Below are positions 26,585-35,900 of a stretch of DNA of 64,000 nt, one piece after another; positions within the stretch are counted from its first letter, which is position 1; each line of letters starts with the position of its first letter. Origin of the DNA: Bradyrhizobium tropiciagri (lineage in GTDB: Bacteria; Pseudomonadota; Alphaproteobacteria; Rhizobiales; Xanthobacteraceae); NCBI RefSeq assembly GCF_018130505.1, contig NZ_JAFCKH010000014.1, forward strand, positions 158,113 to 222,112. The letters are read 5' to 3'. A model generated the notes under the pieces. The model saw nothing but the letters and a program-made list of their open reading frames with translations, had not been told where the DNA came from and searched no databases. A program made the position numbers and the translations under genes.

Positions 26585-27400
26585 ATGGATGCCAGCTCCC
26601 CCTTCTCCAATAGCGACTCCCCCTGGCTGCCGTTCGAGAGCCGGCGCCGCGCCCGCGACGAGAAGCGCGAGGCGGTGCTGCGCACGGCGGTCGCGCTGTT
26701 CCTCGAGCAGGGCTATCACCGCGCCACGCTGAACGAAGTCGCCAAGCGGCTGAACATCACCAAGCCGGCGCTCTACAATTACTTCCGCGGCAAGGACGAG
26801 ATCCTGTTCGAGTGTTGGGCGATCGGCAACGAGCTGGTCGACGAATGCATCGCCGAGACGTCGGCGGGCGACGGCAGCGGCCTCGACAAGCTGCGCAAGC
26901 TCACCGTCCGCTATGCCGAGCTGATGACCGCCGACTACGGCAAGAGCCTCGTGCGCTTCGATCTGCGCGATCTCAGCGACGACAACCGCAAGATCGTACG
27001 GAGCGCGAAGCGGCGGATCGACCGCGCCTTCCGCGACTATATCGCGCAGGGCATCGAGGACGGCTCGATCAAGCCATGCGACCCGAAGCTGTCGGCGTTT
27101 GCCATCGCGGGCTCGCTGAACTGGATCGGGCACTGGTTCCAGCCCGGCGGCGCGATGAGTGGACGGGCCGTTGCCGAGGAATTCGCGACCCGCCTCATCG
27201 AGGGCATCGCCAGCACATCGACACGAAAGACGTCGACGCGAAAGACAACGACACGCAAATCGGCCGTTCCGGCTGCAGAGAAGGCGGATCAACCGCCTCG
27301 CACGGGAAACGCATCAAGGGAGGAGACGAGTGAACATCACGCACGGACTGCGGCGCGCGCTGCAGGTCAATCCAAACGGGCTCGCGGTCGTCTGCGGTGA
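26585..27400 (+). CDS. TetR family transcriptional regulator
   Basis: 271-residue TetR regulator. The N-terminal HTH reads KREAVLRTAVALFLEQGY, then TLNEVAKRLNITKPALYNYF near residues 55-74, the canonical TetR DNA-binding helix pair. The ligand domain follows to about residue 205. The C-terminus is odd: a Thr-Arg-Lys repeat (STRKTSTRKTTTRKS) and an Arg/Ala-rich tail that overlaps the start of the downstream ligase by 71 bp. It probably represses the divergent thiolase group and the ligase, with an acyl-CoA as inducer. ATG 26585 chosen as the first Met consistent with the family. Confidence 0.9.
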   Translation: MDASSPFSNSDSPWLPFESRRRARDEKREAVLRTAVALFLEQGYHRATLNEVAKRLNITKPALYNYFRGKDEILFECWAIGNELVDECIAETSAGDGSGLDKLRKLTVRYAELMTADYGKSLVRFDLRDLSDDNRKIVRSAKRRIDRAFRDYIAQGIEDGSIKPCDPKLSAFAIAGSLNWIGHWFQPGGAMSGRAVAEEFATRLIEGIASTSTRKTSTRKTTTRKSAVPAAEKADQPPRTGNASREETSEHHARTAARAAGQSKRARGRLR

Positions 27401-28886
27401 GCGGCGGCGCAACTGGCGTGAGGTCGGCGACCGCGTCGCCCGCCTCGCCGGCGCCATCCGCGCCCTCGGCGCCAAGGATGGCGACCGCGTCGCGATCCTG
27501 TCGCTGAACTCCGACCGCTATCTCGAGCTCTATCTCGCGGTCGGCTGGGCCGGCGCCGTGATCGTGCCGCTCAACATCCGCTGGTCTCCGATCGAGAACG
27601 AGGACGCGCTGCGCGACTGCCGCGCCGACATCTTGTTCGTCGACAAGGCGTTTGCGCCGGTCGGCGCAACGCTGGCGAAGGCCATTCCCGGCCTGAAGCT
27701 GGTCTATGCGGACGATGGCGAGACGCCGGCCGGCATGGAGAACTACGAGGCGCTGATCGATCGCGCCGCTCCGATTGCGGATGCGATGCGCGGCCGCGAC
27801 GATCTCGCCGGCATCTTCTACACCGGCGGCACCACCGGCCGCTCCAAGGGCGTGATGCTCAGCCACGGCAATCTGATGGCCAATGCGATGAACGCACTCG
27901 GCGAAGGCCTGTGGCCGAGCACCACGGTCTATCTGCACGCGGCGCCGATGTTCCACCTCGCCAATGGCGCGGCGATGTACTCGGTGCTGCTGTCGGGCGG
28001 CTCCAACGTCGTGATCCAGGGCTTCACCCCCGACGGCGTCGCGGCCGCGATCCAGAAGGAGCGCGTCACCGATGTCCTGCTGGTGCCGACCATGATCCAG
28101 ATGTTCGTCGATCATCCGACGCTGGGGAACTACGACCTCGCCTCGCTGAGGGGGATCGCCTACGGCGCCTCGGTGATCTCGGATGCCGTGCTGATGCGTG
28201 GCATGAAGGCACTGCCGGATGTCGAATTCACCCAATGCTACGGCATGACCGAGCTGTCGCCGATCGCAACGGTGCTGCACTGGAAGGAGCATATCGGCGA
28301 CGGCCGCGCCAAGGGCCGGCATCGCGGCGCCGGCCGCGTCACCTTCGGCGGCGAGATCAGGATCGTCGACGCCGAGGGCAAGGAGGTGCCGCGAGGCACC
28401 GTCGGCGAAATCGCGGTGCGCGGTGACATGGTGATGATGGGTTATTGGGAGCGGCCGGAGGAGACCGCGCGGGCCGTGATCGACGGCTGGATGCACACCG
28501 GTGACGGCGGCTACATGGACGAGGACGGCTTCGTCTATGTCGTCGACCGCGTCAAGGATATGATCATCTCCGGCGGCGAGAACGTCTATTCGGCCGAGGT
28601 CGAGAACGCCCTCGCCCAGCATCCGGCGGTAGCGCAATGCGCCGTGATCGGCATCCCCAGCGAGCGCTGGGGCGAGCAGGTCCACGCCATCGTGGTGATG
28701 AAGAGCGGCAGCGGCGCCACGCCGGAGGAGCTGATCGAGCACTGCAAGGCGCTGATCGCCGGCTACAAATGCCCGCGCAGCGTCGACATTTCCGCGAACC
28801 CGCTGCCGCTCTCCGGCGCCGGCAAGATCCTCAAGCGTGAGCTGCGCCGGCCGTATTGGGAGAACCAGGAGCGGCGCGTGAGCTGA
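27330..28886 (+). CDS. Acyl-CoA ligase (AMP-binding, fatty-acyl-CoA synthetase-like)
   Basis: 518 residues from a GTG at 27330 with a GGAGG ribosome binding site; the longer frame upstream is antisense-like and overlaps the TetR tail. ANL-superfamily adenylating enzyme: P-loop-like motif FYTGGTTGRSKGVMLSHGN around residues 164-182, CYGMTELSP near residue 303, MHTGDGGYMDEDGF, the hinge region VKDMIISGGENVYSAEVE and the catalytic lysine in SGAGKILKRELR. It activates the acid that the divergent beta-oxidation-like genes then degrade. Substrate is unknown. Confidence 0.9.
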   Translation: MNITHGLRRALQVNPNGLAVVCGERRRNWREVGDRVARLAGAIRALGAKDGDRVAILSLNSDRYLELYLAVGWAGAVIVPLNIRWSPIENEDALRDCRADILFVDKAFAPVGATLAKAIPGLKLVYADDGETPAGMENYEALIDRAAPIADAMRGRDDLAGIFYTGGTTGRSKGVMLSHGNLMANAMNALGEGLWPSTTVYLHAAPMFHLANGAAMYSVLLSGGSNVVIQGFTPDGVAAAIQKERVTDVLLVPTMIQMFVDHPTLGNYDLASLRGIAYGASVISDAVLMRGMKALPDVEFTQCYGMTELSPIATVLHWKEHIGDGRAKGRHRGAGRVTFGGEIRIVDAEGKEVPRGTVGEIAVRGDMVMMGYWERPEETARAVIDGWMHTGDGGYMDEDGFVYVVDRVKDMIISGGENVYSAEVENALAQHPAVAQCAVIGIPSERWGEQVHAIVVMKSGSGATPEELIEHCKALIAGYKCPRSVDISANPLPLSGAGKILKRELRRPYWENQERRVS

Positions 28887-28902
28887 GCAACGTCTCACCC
28901 AG

Positions 28903-28937
28903 TCATTCCGGGGCGCGCGCTGCGCGGCCCGGAATGA
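28903..28937. repeat. Short palindromic repeat (TCATTCCGGG arms)
   Basis: TCATTCCGGG at 28903-28912 and CCCGGAATGA at 28928-28937 pair perfectly around a GC-rich centre, just after the ligase stop; a shorter relative of the element at 8126-8229. It could form a hairpin in the ligase transcript but lacks a T-tract. Confidence 0.65.
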
Positions 28938-29027
28938 TGGAGCCTCATGGAGGCACTCCAGCCACAGGCGTTGACATCGCGCCATACGACCGATTGGATC
29001 GTTTCAGATTCAATCCTGCGAGTTCCG

Positions 29028-29621
29028 ATGTCGACACCTGATACCAACGCCAACGGCATGCCGCGCCGCCTAATGCACCGCCGTTCCGTCGAATGCCTCG
29101 GCTATCTCCGTGACGACGGCCTGTGGGAGGTCGAGGCGCGGCTGGTCGACACCAAGCCCTATGCCCGGCAGGACCGCCATCGCGGCCCGCAGCAGCCGGA
29201 AGATCCCGTGCACGACATCCGCCTGCGCCTCGCGATCGACGACAGCTTCACGATCCGCGAGACCGGCACCACGATGGCCTCGACGCCCTACCCGTCCTGC
29301 GTCGACGTCGAGGGCATCCTGCAACGGCTGGTCGGCGAGCGCATCGGCAAGGGCTGGCGCGAGATCATCAGGCGCAAGATCGGCAAGCTGGAAACCTGCA
29401 CGCATCTGCAGGAGCTGCTGGGTCCCGCGGTGACGACACTGTTCCAGACCGTATCGTCCGGCAAGGATCCGCAGGGCCGCGGCGCGCTCGACCACCAGCA
29501 GGGCGCCAAGGAGCCGCCGTTCTTCGTCGGCGGCTGCTATTCGTGGCGGCTCGACGGGCCGGTCGTGGCGGAGGTCTTTCCGCAGTTCGCGGCGAAGATC
29601 GAGGCGAAGCAAGGATCGTGA
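29028..29621 (+). CDS. DUF2889 family protein
   Basis: 197 residues from ATG 29028. Matches the DUF2889 pattern as I remember it: an N-terminal strand-rich part (RRSVECLGYLRDDGLWEVEA) with DTKPY, then a charged dimer-like stretch DIRLRLAIDDSFTIR and a conserved Cys/His-containing part (LETCTHLQELLGP), ending near a Ser-Trp (CYSWRLDGPVV). Function unknown; no enzymatic motif. It follows the ligase on the same strand after 141 bp with a palindrome between, so co-transcription is doubtful. No clear ribosome binding site. Confidence 0.8.
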   Translation: MSTPDTNANGMPRRLMHRRSVECLGYLRDDGLWEVEARLVDTKPYARQDRHRGPQQPEDPVHDIRLRLAIDDSFTIRETGTTMASTPYPSCVDVEGILQRLVGERIGKGWREIIRRKIGKLETCTHLQELLGPAVTTLFQTVSSGKDPQGRGALDHQQGAKEPPFFVGGCYSWRLDGPVVAEVFPQFAAKIEAKQGS

Positions 29622-29676
29622 GTGATGACGCGCGGCCGTCACCGACCGATCTTGGTCCACCACCGACGCTCGCGCG

Positions 29677-30987
29677 CTAGCGCTCGCGCCAGGTACGCAT
29701 CAACTGATCCGAGACCGGCTTGACGAGATATGACATCACCGTGCGCGGGCCGGTCTGAATGAAAGCCTCGACCGGCATGCCGGCGATCAGCTTGAGATCG
29801 CCCAGGCGGGCGATCTCGGACTCGGGTACCGCGATGCGGACCGCATAGAAGCTCGCCATGCTCTTCTGGTCGACGGCGACGTCGGCTGAAACGTGACTCA
29901 CTTCTCCGTTGAGCTGGGGCGTGGTGCGCTGGTTGAAGGCCGAAAAGCGCAACAGCACCGGCTGGCCAATCGACAGCCGATCGATCTCATGCGGGAGGAT
30001 GCGCACCTCGACAACGAGTGCGTCCTGGCTGGGAACAATGAGCATGATCTGCTCACCGGGGCCGATCACGCCGCCGATCGTGTGCAGCGCCAGCTGATGC
30101 ACGATGCCGTCCTGCGGCGCCCGGATATCGATACGCTTGAGCTGATCCTCGGCCGCGACCCGCTTCTCCACCAGTTCCGTGGACTTGGCACGAATCTCCG
30201 CCAGATCCTTGCCGACTTCGGTGCGCAAATCCTGATCGATCTGCATGATTTGCAGCGTGGTCTCGGTGATGCGCCCCCTCGCTTCGGCGACCGCAGCGAC
30301 CAGCGCGCCGCGTTCGCCATGCAGGCGCGCCGCGTCGCGCTCGAGCGTCGTCAGGCGGGTGATCTGGACCAGATTCTTGCGCCACAGATCGCGCACGCCG
30401 ATAAGTTCCTGGTCGATGAAATTGGTTTCGCGGTCTTTTGCCTGGATCTGCTCGTCGAGCCCGCGGATCTGCTCGCGAAGCTGGCCGATCCGCTCATTGA
30501 GCTGCGCCTTCTTGCCGGCGCGCGCGGTGCGGCGCAGCTCGAACAGTTTGTGCTCGCCGGTGAGCAGCCGATTGACGTCCGGATCGGCGACGCGCGCGGT
30601 GAGGTCTTCGGGAAAATCGAGACGGTCCTGGTCGTCGCGCTCCGCTTCGAGCCGCGCCCGACGCGCCGCCTGTTCGTCCAGGCTCTTGACGACGATCAGG
30701 AGATTGGCGCGCGTCACCGTCTCGTCGAGCCGCACGATGACGTCGCCGGCCTTCACCCGGGCGCCCTCCCGGACGTTGAGCTCACCGACCACGCCGCCGG
30801 TCGGGTGCTGCACCTTCTTGGTGTAGCTGTCGACCACGAGCGTGCCGGAGCCAATGACGGCGCCGGCCAATTCAGTGGTCGCGGCCCAGCCGCCGACACC
30901 GCCGGCAAGAATGATCACGCCCGCAAGGCCGGTGCGCAAATGTCGGCGGATCGTGCGCGGAACCACGCTGATCGGCTCGCCGCTCAT
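29677..30987 (-). CDS. Type I secretion membrane fusion protein (HlyD family)
   Basis: 436-residue periplasmic adaptor linking the ABC exporter to TolC. One N-terminal membrane helix (about residues 18-40), then biotinyl/lipoyl-like half motifs (HPTGGVVGELNVREGARVKAG), a long coiled-coil hairpin rich in Glu/Arg/Gln (about residues 95-285), the second half motif (IRAPQDGIVHQLALHT) and a beta-barrel end with MPVEAFIQTGPRTVMSYLVKP, typical of the PrtE/HlyD group. Its ATG overlaps the stop of the ABC exporter gene (ATGA). The outer-membrane TolC gene is not in the window. Confidence 0.92.
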   Translation of the reverse strand: MSGEPISVVPRTIRRHLRTGLAGVIILAGGVGGWAATTELAGAVIGSGTLVVDSYTKKVQHPTGGVVGELNVREGARVKAGDVIVRLDETVTRANLLIVVKSLDEQAARRARLEAERDDQDRLDFPEDLTARVADPDVNRLLTGEHKLFELRRTARAGKKAQLNERIGQLREQIRGLDEQIQAKDRETNFIDQELIGVRDLWRKNLVQITRLTTLERDAARLHGERGALVAAVAEARGRITETTLQIMQIDQDLRTEVGKDLAEIRAKSTELVEKRVAAEDQLKRIDIRAPQDGIVHQLALHTIGGVIGPGEQIMLIVPSQDALVVEVRILPHEIDRLSIGQPVLLRFSAFNQRTTPQLNGEVSHVSADVAVDQKSMASFYAVRIAVPESEIARLGDLKLIAGMPVEAFIQTGPRTVMSYLVKPVSDQLMRTWRER

Positions 30988-32849
30988 GAGCTCGCCCCTT
31001 CTGTTACGACCTTGAACGGCGCCGCCGGCCGCGGCGGCGTCATCTTCGCCAGCAGCGCGTGCTTCGGCCCGAACGCCTGCACGCGCCCCTCAGCCATCAC
31101 GACCAATTGGTCCAGGGCGGCGAGTGCGCTGGTACGATGCGCGACGACGATGACGATGCCGCCCCGCGCGCGGATACCCTCAATGGCGCGTGTCAGGGCC
31201 TGGTCGCCTTCGGCATCGAGGTTGGAGTTCGGCTCGTCGAGCACCACCAGGAAGGGATCGCGATAGAGTGCGCGCGCCAGCGCGATGCGTTGGCGCTGTC
31301 CGGCCGAGAGCGCCATGCCGCCTTCGCCGATCGACGTATCGTAGCCCTTTGGCAGCCGCAGCACCATTTCATGCACTCCGGCGGCGCGAGCGGCGGCGAT
31401 CATCGCCTCGGCATCCGGGGCCGTCTCGAAACGGTTGATGTTCTGCGCCACTGTTCCGGCGAACAGCTCGACGTCCTGCGGCAGATAGCCGATGTGGCGG
31501 CCGAGCGCTTCGGAACTCCATTGTTCGAGGGCGGCGCCGTCCAGCCGCACCTTGCCGCGTGCCGATAGCCAGACGCCGACGATGGCGCGCACCAGCGACG
31601 ACTTGCCCGATCCGCTCGGGCCGACGACGCCGAGCCCCTGCCCCGCCTCCAGCGCGAAGGAGGCCTCCTGGACCACTGCGGTCTGCTCGCCCGGCGGCAC
31701 CACGAAGATGGCCTCGACGGCGAGACCTTTGCACGGCGACGGCAACGGCGTCTTCTCCTCCTCGGCCGGGAGCTGCGTCCAATATTGCTGCAGACGTTTC
31801 CAGCTCTGCCGCGCCGCGATCAGGCTCTTCCAATGGGCGATGGCGAGTTCGACCGGCGCGAGCGCGCGCGAGGTCAGGATGGCACCGGCGATGATGATTC
31901 CGGCAGTCGCCTCCTGGACGATGACGAGATAGCCGCCGACGCCGAGCACCGCCGATTGCAGCACCAGGCGGAGCACCTTGGAAACCGAGCCGAAGCCGCC
32001 GGCAACATCAGCGGCACGCCGCTGCGTGGACATGTAACCATCATTGGCGTCCGCCCAGCGCGCGGCAAGGCGCCCGCGCATGCCCATGGCGTGCAGCACC
32101 TCGGCATTGCGGCGGCTGGCTTCGGCGAGTGCGTTGCGCTGCGCGATCTGGCCGGAAGCCTCCCTGGTCCGCGCCTGGGTCAGCCGGTCGGTCAGAAAGG
32201 TCAGCGAAATCAGCACCAGCGAACCGATCAACGTCACCAGTCCAAGCAGCGGATGGAACAGGAAGCAGATCGCGAGGTAGAACGGAATCCACGGCAGGTC
32301 GAACAGCGCGGTCGGGCCGAGCCCGGAGAGATAGCTGCGCACCTGGTCGAGGTCGCGCACCGGCTGCAACCCGTCGCCGCTCGTGCGCGCCCGCAGCGGC
32401 CAGCGCGCGACGATATCGTAGACGCGCCCCGAGAACGCACGGTCGAGCCACTCGCCGATCCGAACGAGGATGCGCCCGCGCAGAATATCGAGGAATGCCT
32501 GAAACACATAGAGCGCGCCGACCAGCGCGGCGAGGCCGATCAGTGTCGGCACACTGCGGCTCGGCACCACGCGGTCATAGACTTCAAGCATGAAGAACGA
32601 GCCGGTCAGATACAGAACGTTGAGCATGGCCGTGATCAGGCCGAGCCCGACCAGCACGCCGCGGCAGGCGTGAAGCAGTGAGGACAGATCGTGTGCCGGC
32701 GATCGCCCGTTGCGATCGCGCGCAGGCGCGACGTGCTCGCGCGACGGTCGGCGCCGCGCCAGACCGAAGATAACGAGAATGATCGCCGCCGCGATCAACA
32801 GCGCCGCCTGCAAGAACCTGGACCCTGAAAAGATATCCAACACGCGCAT
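30984..32849 (-). CDS. Type I secretion ABC transporter (PrtD-like)
   Basis: 621-residue exporter fusing a six-helix membrane domain and a nucleotide-binding domain. Walker A GPSGSGKSSLVRAI lies near residue 412, the signature LSAGQRQRIALARAL near residue 515 and Walker B FLVVLDEPNSNLD follows; the D-loop reads N-S-N-L-D as in PrtD/LapB-type exporters. It is about 40 residues longer than usual at the N-terminus, with an additional hydrophobic segment (residues 12-30). No C39 peptidase-like domain. It is 143 bp downstream of the large repeat protein gene and coupled by ATGA to the HlyD gene, so that protein is its likely cargo. Confidence 0.92.
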   Translation of the reverse strand: MRVLDIFSGSRFLQAALLIAAAIILVIFGLARRRPSREHVAPARDRNGRSPAHDLSSLLHACRGVLVGLGLITAMLNVLYLTGSFFMLEVYDRVVPSRSVPTLIGLAALVGALYVFQAFLDILRGRILVRIGEWLDRAFSGRVYDIVARWPLRARTSGDGLQPVRDLDQVRSYLSGLGPTALFDLPWIPFYLAICFLFHPLLGLVTLIGSLVLISLTFLTDRLTQARTREASGQIAQRNALAEASRRNAEVLHAMGMRGRLAARWADANDGYMSTQRRAADVAGGFGSVSKVLRLVLQSAVLGVGGYLVIVQEATAGIIIAGAILTSRALAPVELAIAHWKSLIAARQSWKRLQQYWTQLPAEEEKTPLPSPCKGLAVEAIFVVPPGEQTAVVQEASFALEAGQGLGVVGPSGSGKSSLVRAIVGVWLSARGKVRLDGAALEQWSSEALGRHIGYLPQDVELFAGTVAQNINRFETAPDAEAMIAAARAAGVHEMVLRLPKGYDTSIGEGGMALSAGQRQRIALARALYRDPFLVVLDEPNSNLDAEGDQALTRAIEGIRARGGIVIVVAHRTSALAALDQLVVMAEGRVQAFGPKHALLAKMTPPRPAAPFKVVTEGASS

Positions 32850-32917
32850 CGATTCCGAGAAGTTGTCCGGTCCGGGAATGTCTTGGCTCGGTGGCGCGGC
32901 TCACCGCTTGAGAATGC

Positions 32918-32954
32918 GCCACCGGCCGGTTTGCCGCCTGGCCCGTCCGGTGGC
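32918..32954 (-). promoter_or_regulatory. Inverted repeat between secreted substrate and exporter genes
   Basis: GCCACCGG and CCGGTGGC pair perfectly around a 21-nt loop in the 143-bp gap. There is no T-tract, so it is not a standard terminator; it may attenuate exporter expression or protect the substrate mRNA end. Confidence 0.35.
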
Positions 32955-32992
32955 CGGCGCTCACCGCCGGTCTCCGGACGTATCGTGGCGGG

Positions 32993-35900
32993 CTACGCGT
33001 TGAGCACGCCGACCACAATATGCTGCAGGGCCGTGGCATCCCCGTCCGCATCCGCGACCTTGAACGCAAAGTCGAGGTTGGCGTCGATCGTCCCACTGGT
33101 CTGCTGCACGAATCCGATGTCCACGATCTTCAAGACATCGTTGTCGGTCGGGTCCCAGGCCGTCAGACCGCTGGTGGCACTGCTGCCGCCATTGGCCCCG
33201 GTCGCTCCATTCAGGTTGATGGCGTCACCCGTCAACCCGTTTGAGCTCTGCATGATCTGGATGCCCTGTATCTGGTAGGTCTCGCCGGCGACCGTATAGT
33301 CATTTTGCTCGATGATGAGCAGGGCATCGTTGTTGTCGAGCGTGAACTCGGTGTTGTAGGGGAATGGAACATTCGCATTGCCCTTGATGAGGTCCGAGTT
33401 CTGGACGTTGATGGCCCTGGTGATTTCATTGCCGTTGCCGTTCTTCAGGTCGAGCACCAGGACGAGGTCCTCCGAGTTGCCAATGCCGTCGAACTTGATG
33501 ACGACGCCACTGGCTGATGTTGTCGGGTCAACCCTCTCGGTGCCACCGCCGGGGGCATTCGGGTTGACATCGCCGAGGATGTTCTCCTTGAAGAACCGCA
33601 GCGTCAGCGCTTCGCCCTTTTGTATCGTGTCACCGGCGACGCCGTTGGTCGCCTGGGTTGCACTGACCCAGTCCTCGTTGACATTGGTGATCATGTCGTG
33701 AGTGGCACCGCCGTTGTTGAACGTGGTGTCACCGACGGGCGCTCCGTCGCCGGTCGGGTTGAAGCCGAACCCGACCTGCTGGGTAACCGAGTTGGCGGTG
33801 AACTGGACGAAGAACGGATTCGGATCAGCGTTCGCCGTCAGTTGCTCCGCGACGATCAGCGGATGTCCGGTGTTACCGGTCGGCTGCTTGGCAAGCAACT
33901 CCGAGGTATGCAGCACGTCGAAGCTGAATCCGTCGATCGGGTCGGTCAGGGTGATCGTGTAGGTGTCGGCGACCTTGTCGAAGACAAGAGTGCCGCCCGC
34001 CGTACCGTCCTGCACACCCGCCGTGATCGGGTCCTTGTCGTAATGGAACGAGAAGCCGAACGTCGCGGAGGTAGCGCTCTCCGACGTGAGCGTCGCCACG
34101 GCGCTGGTGATGCTCGGATTCTGCGAGTTATCAACCGTTCCCGTCAGGTCGATCTGGACGCCCGCAAGAGAAGCGTTGGAATCGACGAAGTCGGAGTGCG
34201 TGGCGTTGTAGAACGACGCGGGACGGCTGTCATGACCGATATCGTACCCGAAGGTCCCGCTGGCCGTCGCTCCCGCGCTGTTGCCCAGAGTTTCATTCTC
34301 CTGGATGTTTGGCGTGCTGGGGTCGCCGTCGAACGGCGCCGTAATCGTCGGAGCATCGTCCGTGAAAATGAGGTTCTGGCCGATGTTGAGAGTGGCCGCC
34401 TGTTGGTCGCCGTCCTTGTCGGTGATGGTCGCAGTCAGCTTGACCAGATTGTCCGCCGTCAACGTCTCCGTGTCGTTCGGCCCGTTATTGGGGTCATGTA
34501 CGACCGCGCGCTGCTGGTCGAGCGTCACGACGCCGGCAGTGTCTACACTGACCGTGAAGGCCAGAGCGTTGGTGACAGCGGTGCGGCCTTCAACCACCGT
34601 ACCGTTCAGTGACAGATTGATCGCCTCGCCCGTCAAGGTGTCCGTCAGACCCGATGCACCCGAGACCATGGTCAACGCGTAGGTGGTGGTCCCGGCCCCG
34701 TCGGCGCCGTAGGCCGCGTTGAAGTTGGACGCGAAATTTGCCGTAGGATTGGTCGTGAGGTCGGTCTCGTCGGCGGTGGCCGTCGCCTCCGTGCCGGTCG
34801 TCGAAATGCTCGGCCCGTCGTCCTTGAAGTTGAGGTTCTGGCCGATGTTGAGGGTGGCGGCCTGATGATCGCCGTCCTTGTCGGTGATGGTCGCGGTCAG
34901 CTTGACCAGATCGTCCGAGGTCAGCGTCTTGCTGTCATCGGGGTCGTTGGTGTTCGGATGGACCACCGCCCGGATCTGATCGAGCGTGACATTGCCGGAA
35001 GCATCGACGCTGACCGTGAACACCAGGTCGTTGCTGACGGCGGTGCGTCCCTCGACCACCGTGCCATTGAGCGACAAATTGACCGCCTGGTTGGTGGCAG
35101 TGTCGACCAGACCCGACGCGCCCGCGACCACGCTCAGCGCGTAGGTCTGCGTGCCGGCACCGTCGGCGCCGTAGGCCGAGCTGAAGTTCGCCGCAAAGCT
35201 CTTCGTATCGTTGGTTGCCAGCGTCGAATCATCGACGGTCAGCGTCGGCTCCGTGCCGGTCGTCGAAATGGTCGGCCCGTCATCCTTGAAGTTGAGGTTC
35301 TGACCGATGTTGAGGGTGGCGGCCTGATGATCGCCGTCCTTGTCGGTGATGGTCGCGGTCAGCTTGACCAAATCGTCCGAAGTCAGCGTCTTGCTGTCAT
35401 CGGGGTCGTTGGTGTTCGGATGGACCACCGCCCGGATCTGATCGAGCGTGACATTGCCGGAAGCGTCGACGCTGACCGTGAACACCAGGACGTTGCTGAC
35501 GGCGGTGCGCCCCTCGACCACCGCACCATTGAGCGACAAATTGACCGCCTGGTTGGTGGCGGTGTCGACCAGGCCGGACGCGCCCGCGACCACGCTCAGC
35601 GCGTAGGTCAGCGTGCCGGCGCCGTCGGCGCCGTAGGCCGCACTGAAGTTCGCCGCAAAGCTCTTCGCATCGTTGGTTGCCAGCGTCGAATCGTCGACCG
35701 TCAGCGTCGGCTCCGTACCGGTCGTCGAAATGGTCGGCCCGTCATCCTTGAAGATGAGGTTCTGGCCGATGTTGAGGGTGGCGGCCTGATGATCGCCGTC
35801 CCTGTCGGTGATGGTCGCGGTCAGCTTGACCAGATCGTCCGAGGTCAGCGTCTTGCTGTCATCGGGGTCGTTGGTGTTCGGATGGACCACCGCCCGGATC

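Noticed and set aside
28903-28937. Intrinsic terminator after the acyl-CoA ligase
   Set aside because: The hairpin matches a repeat family and has no T-tract.
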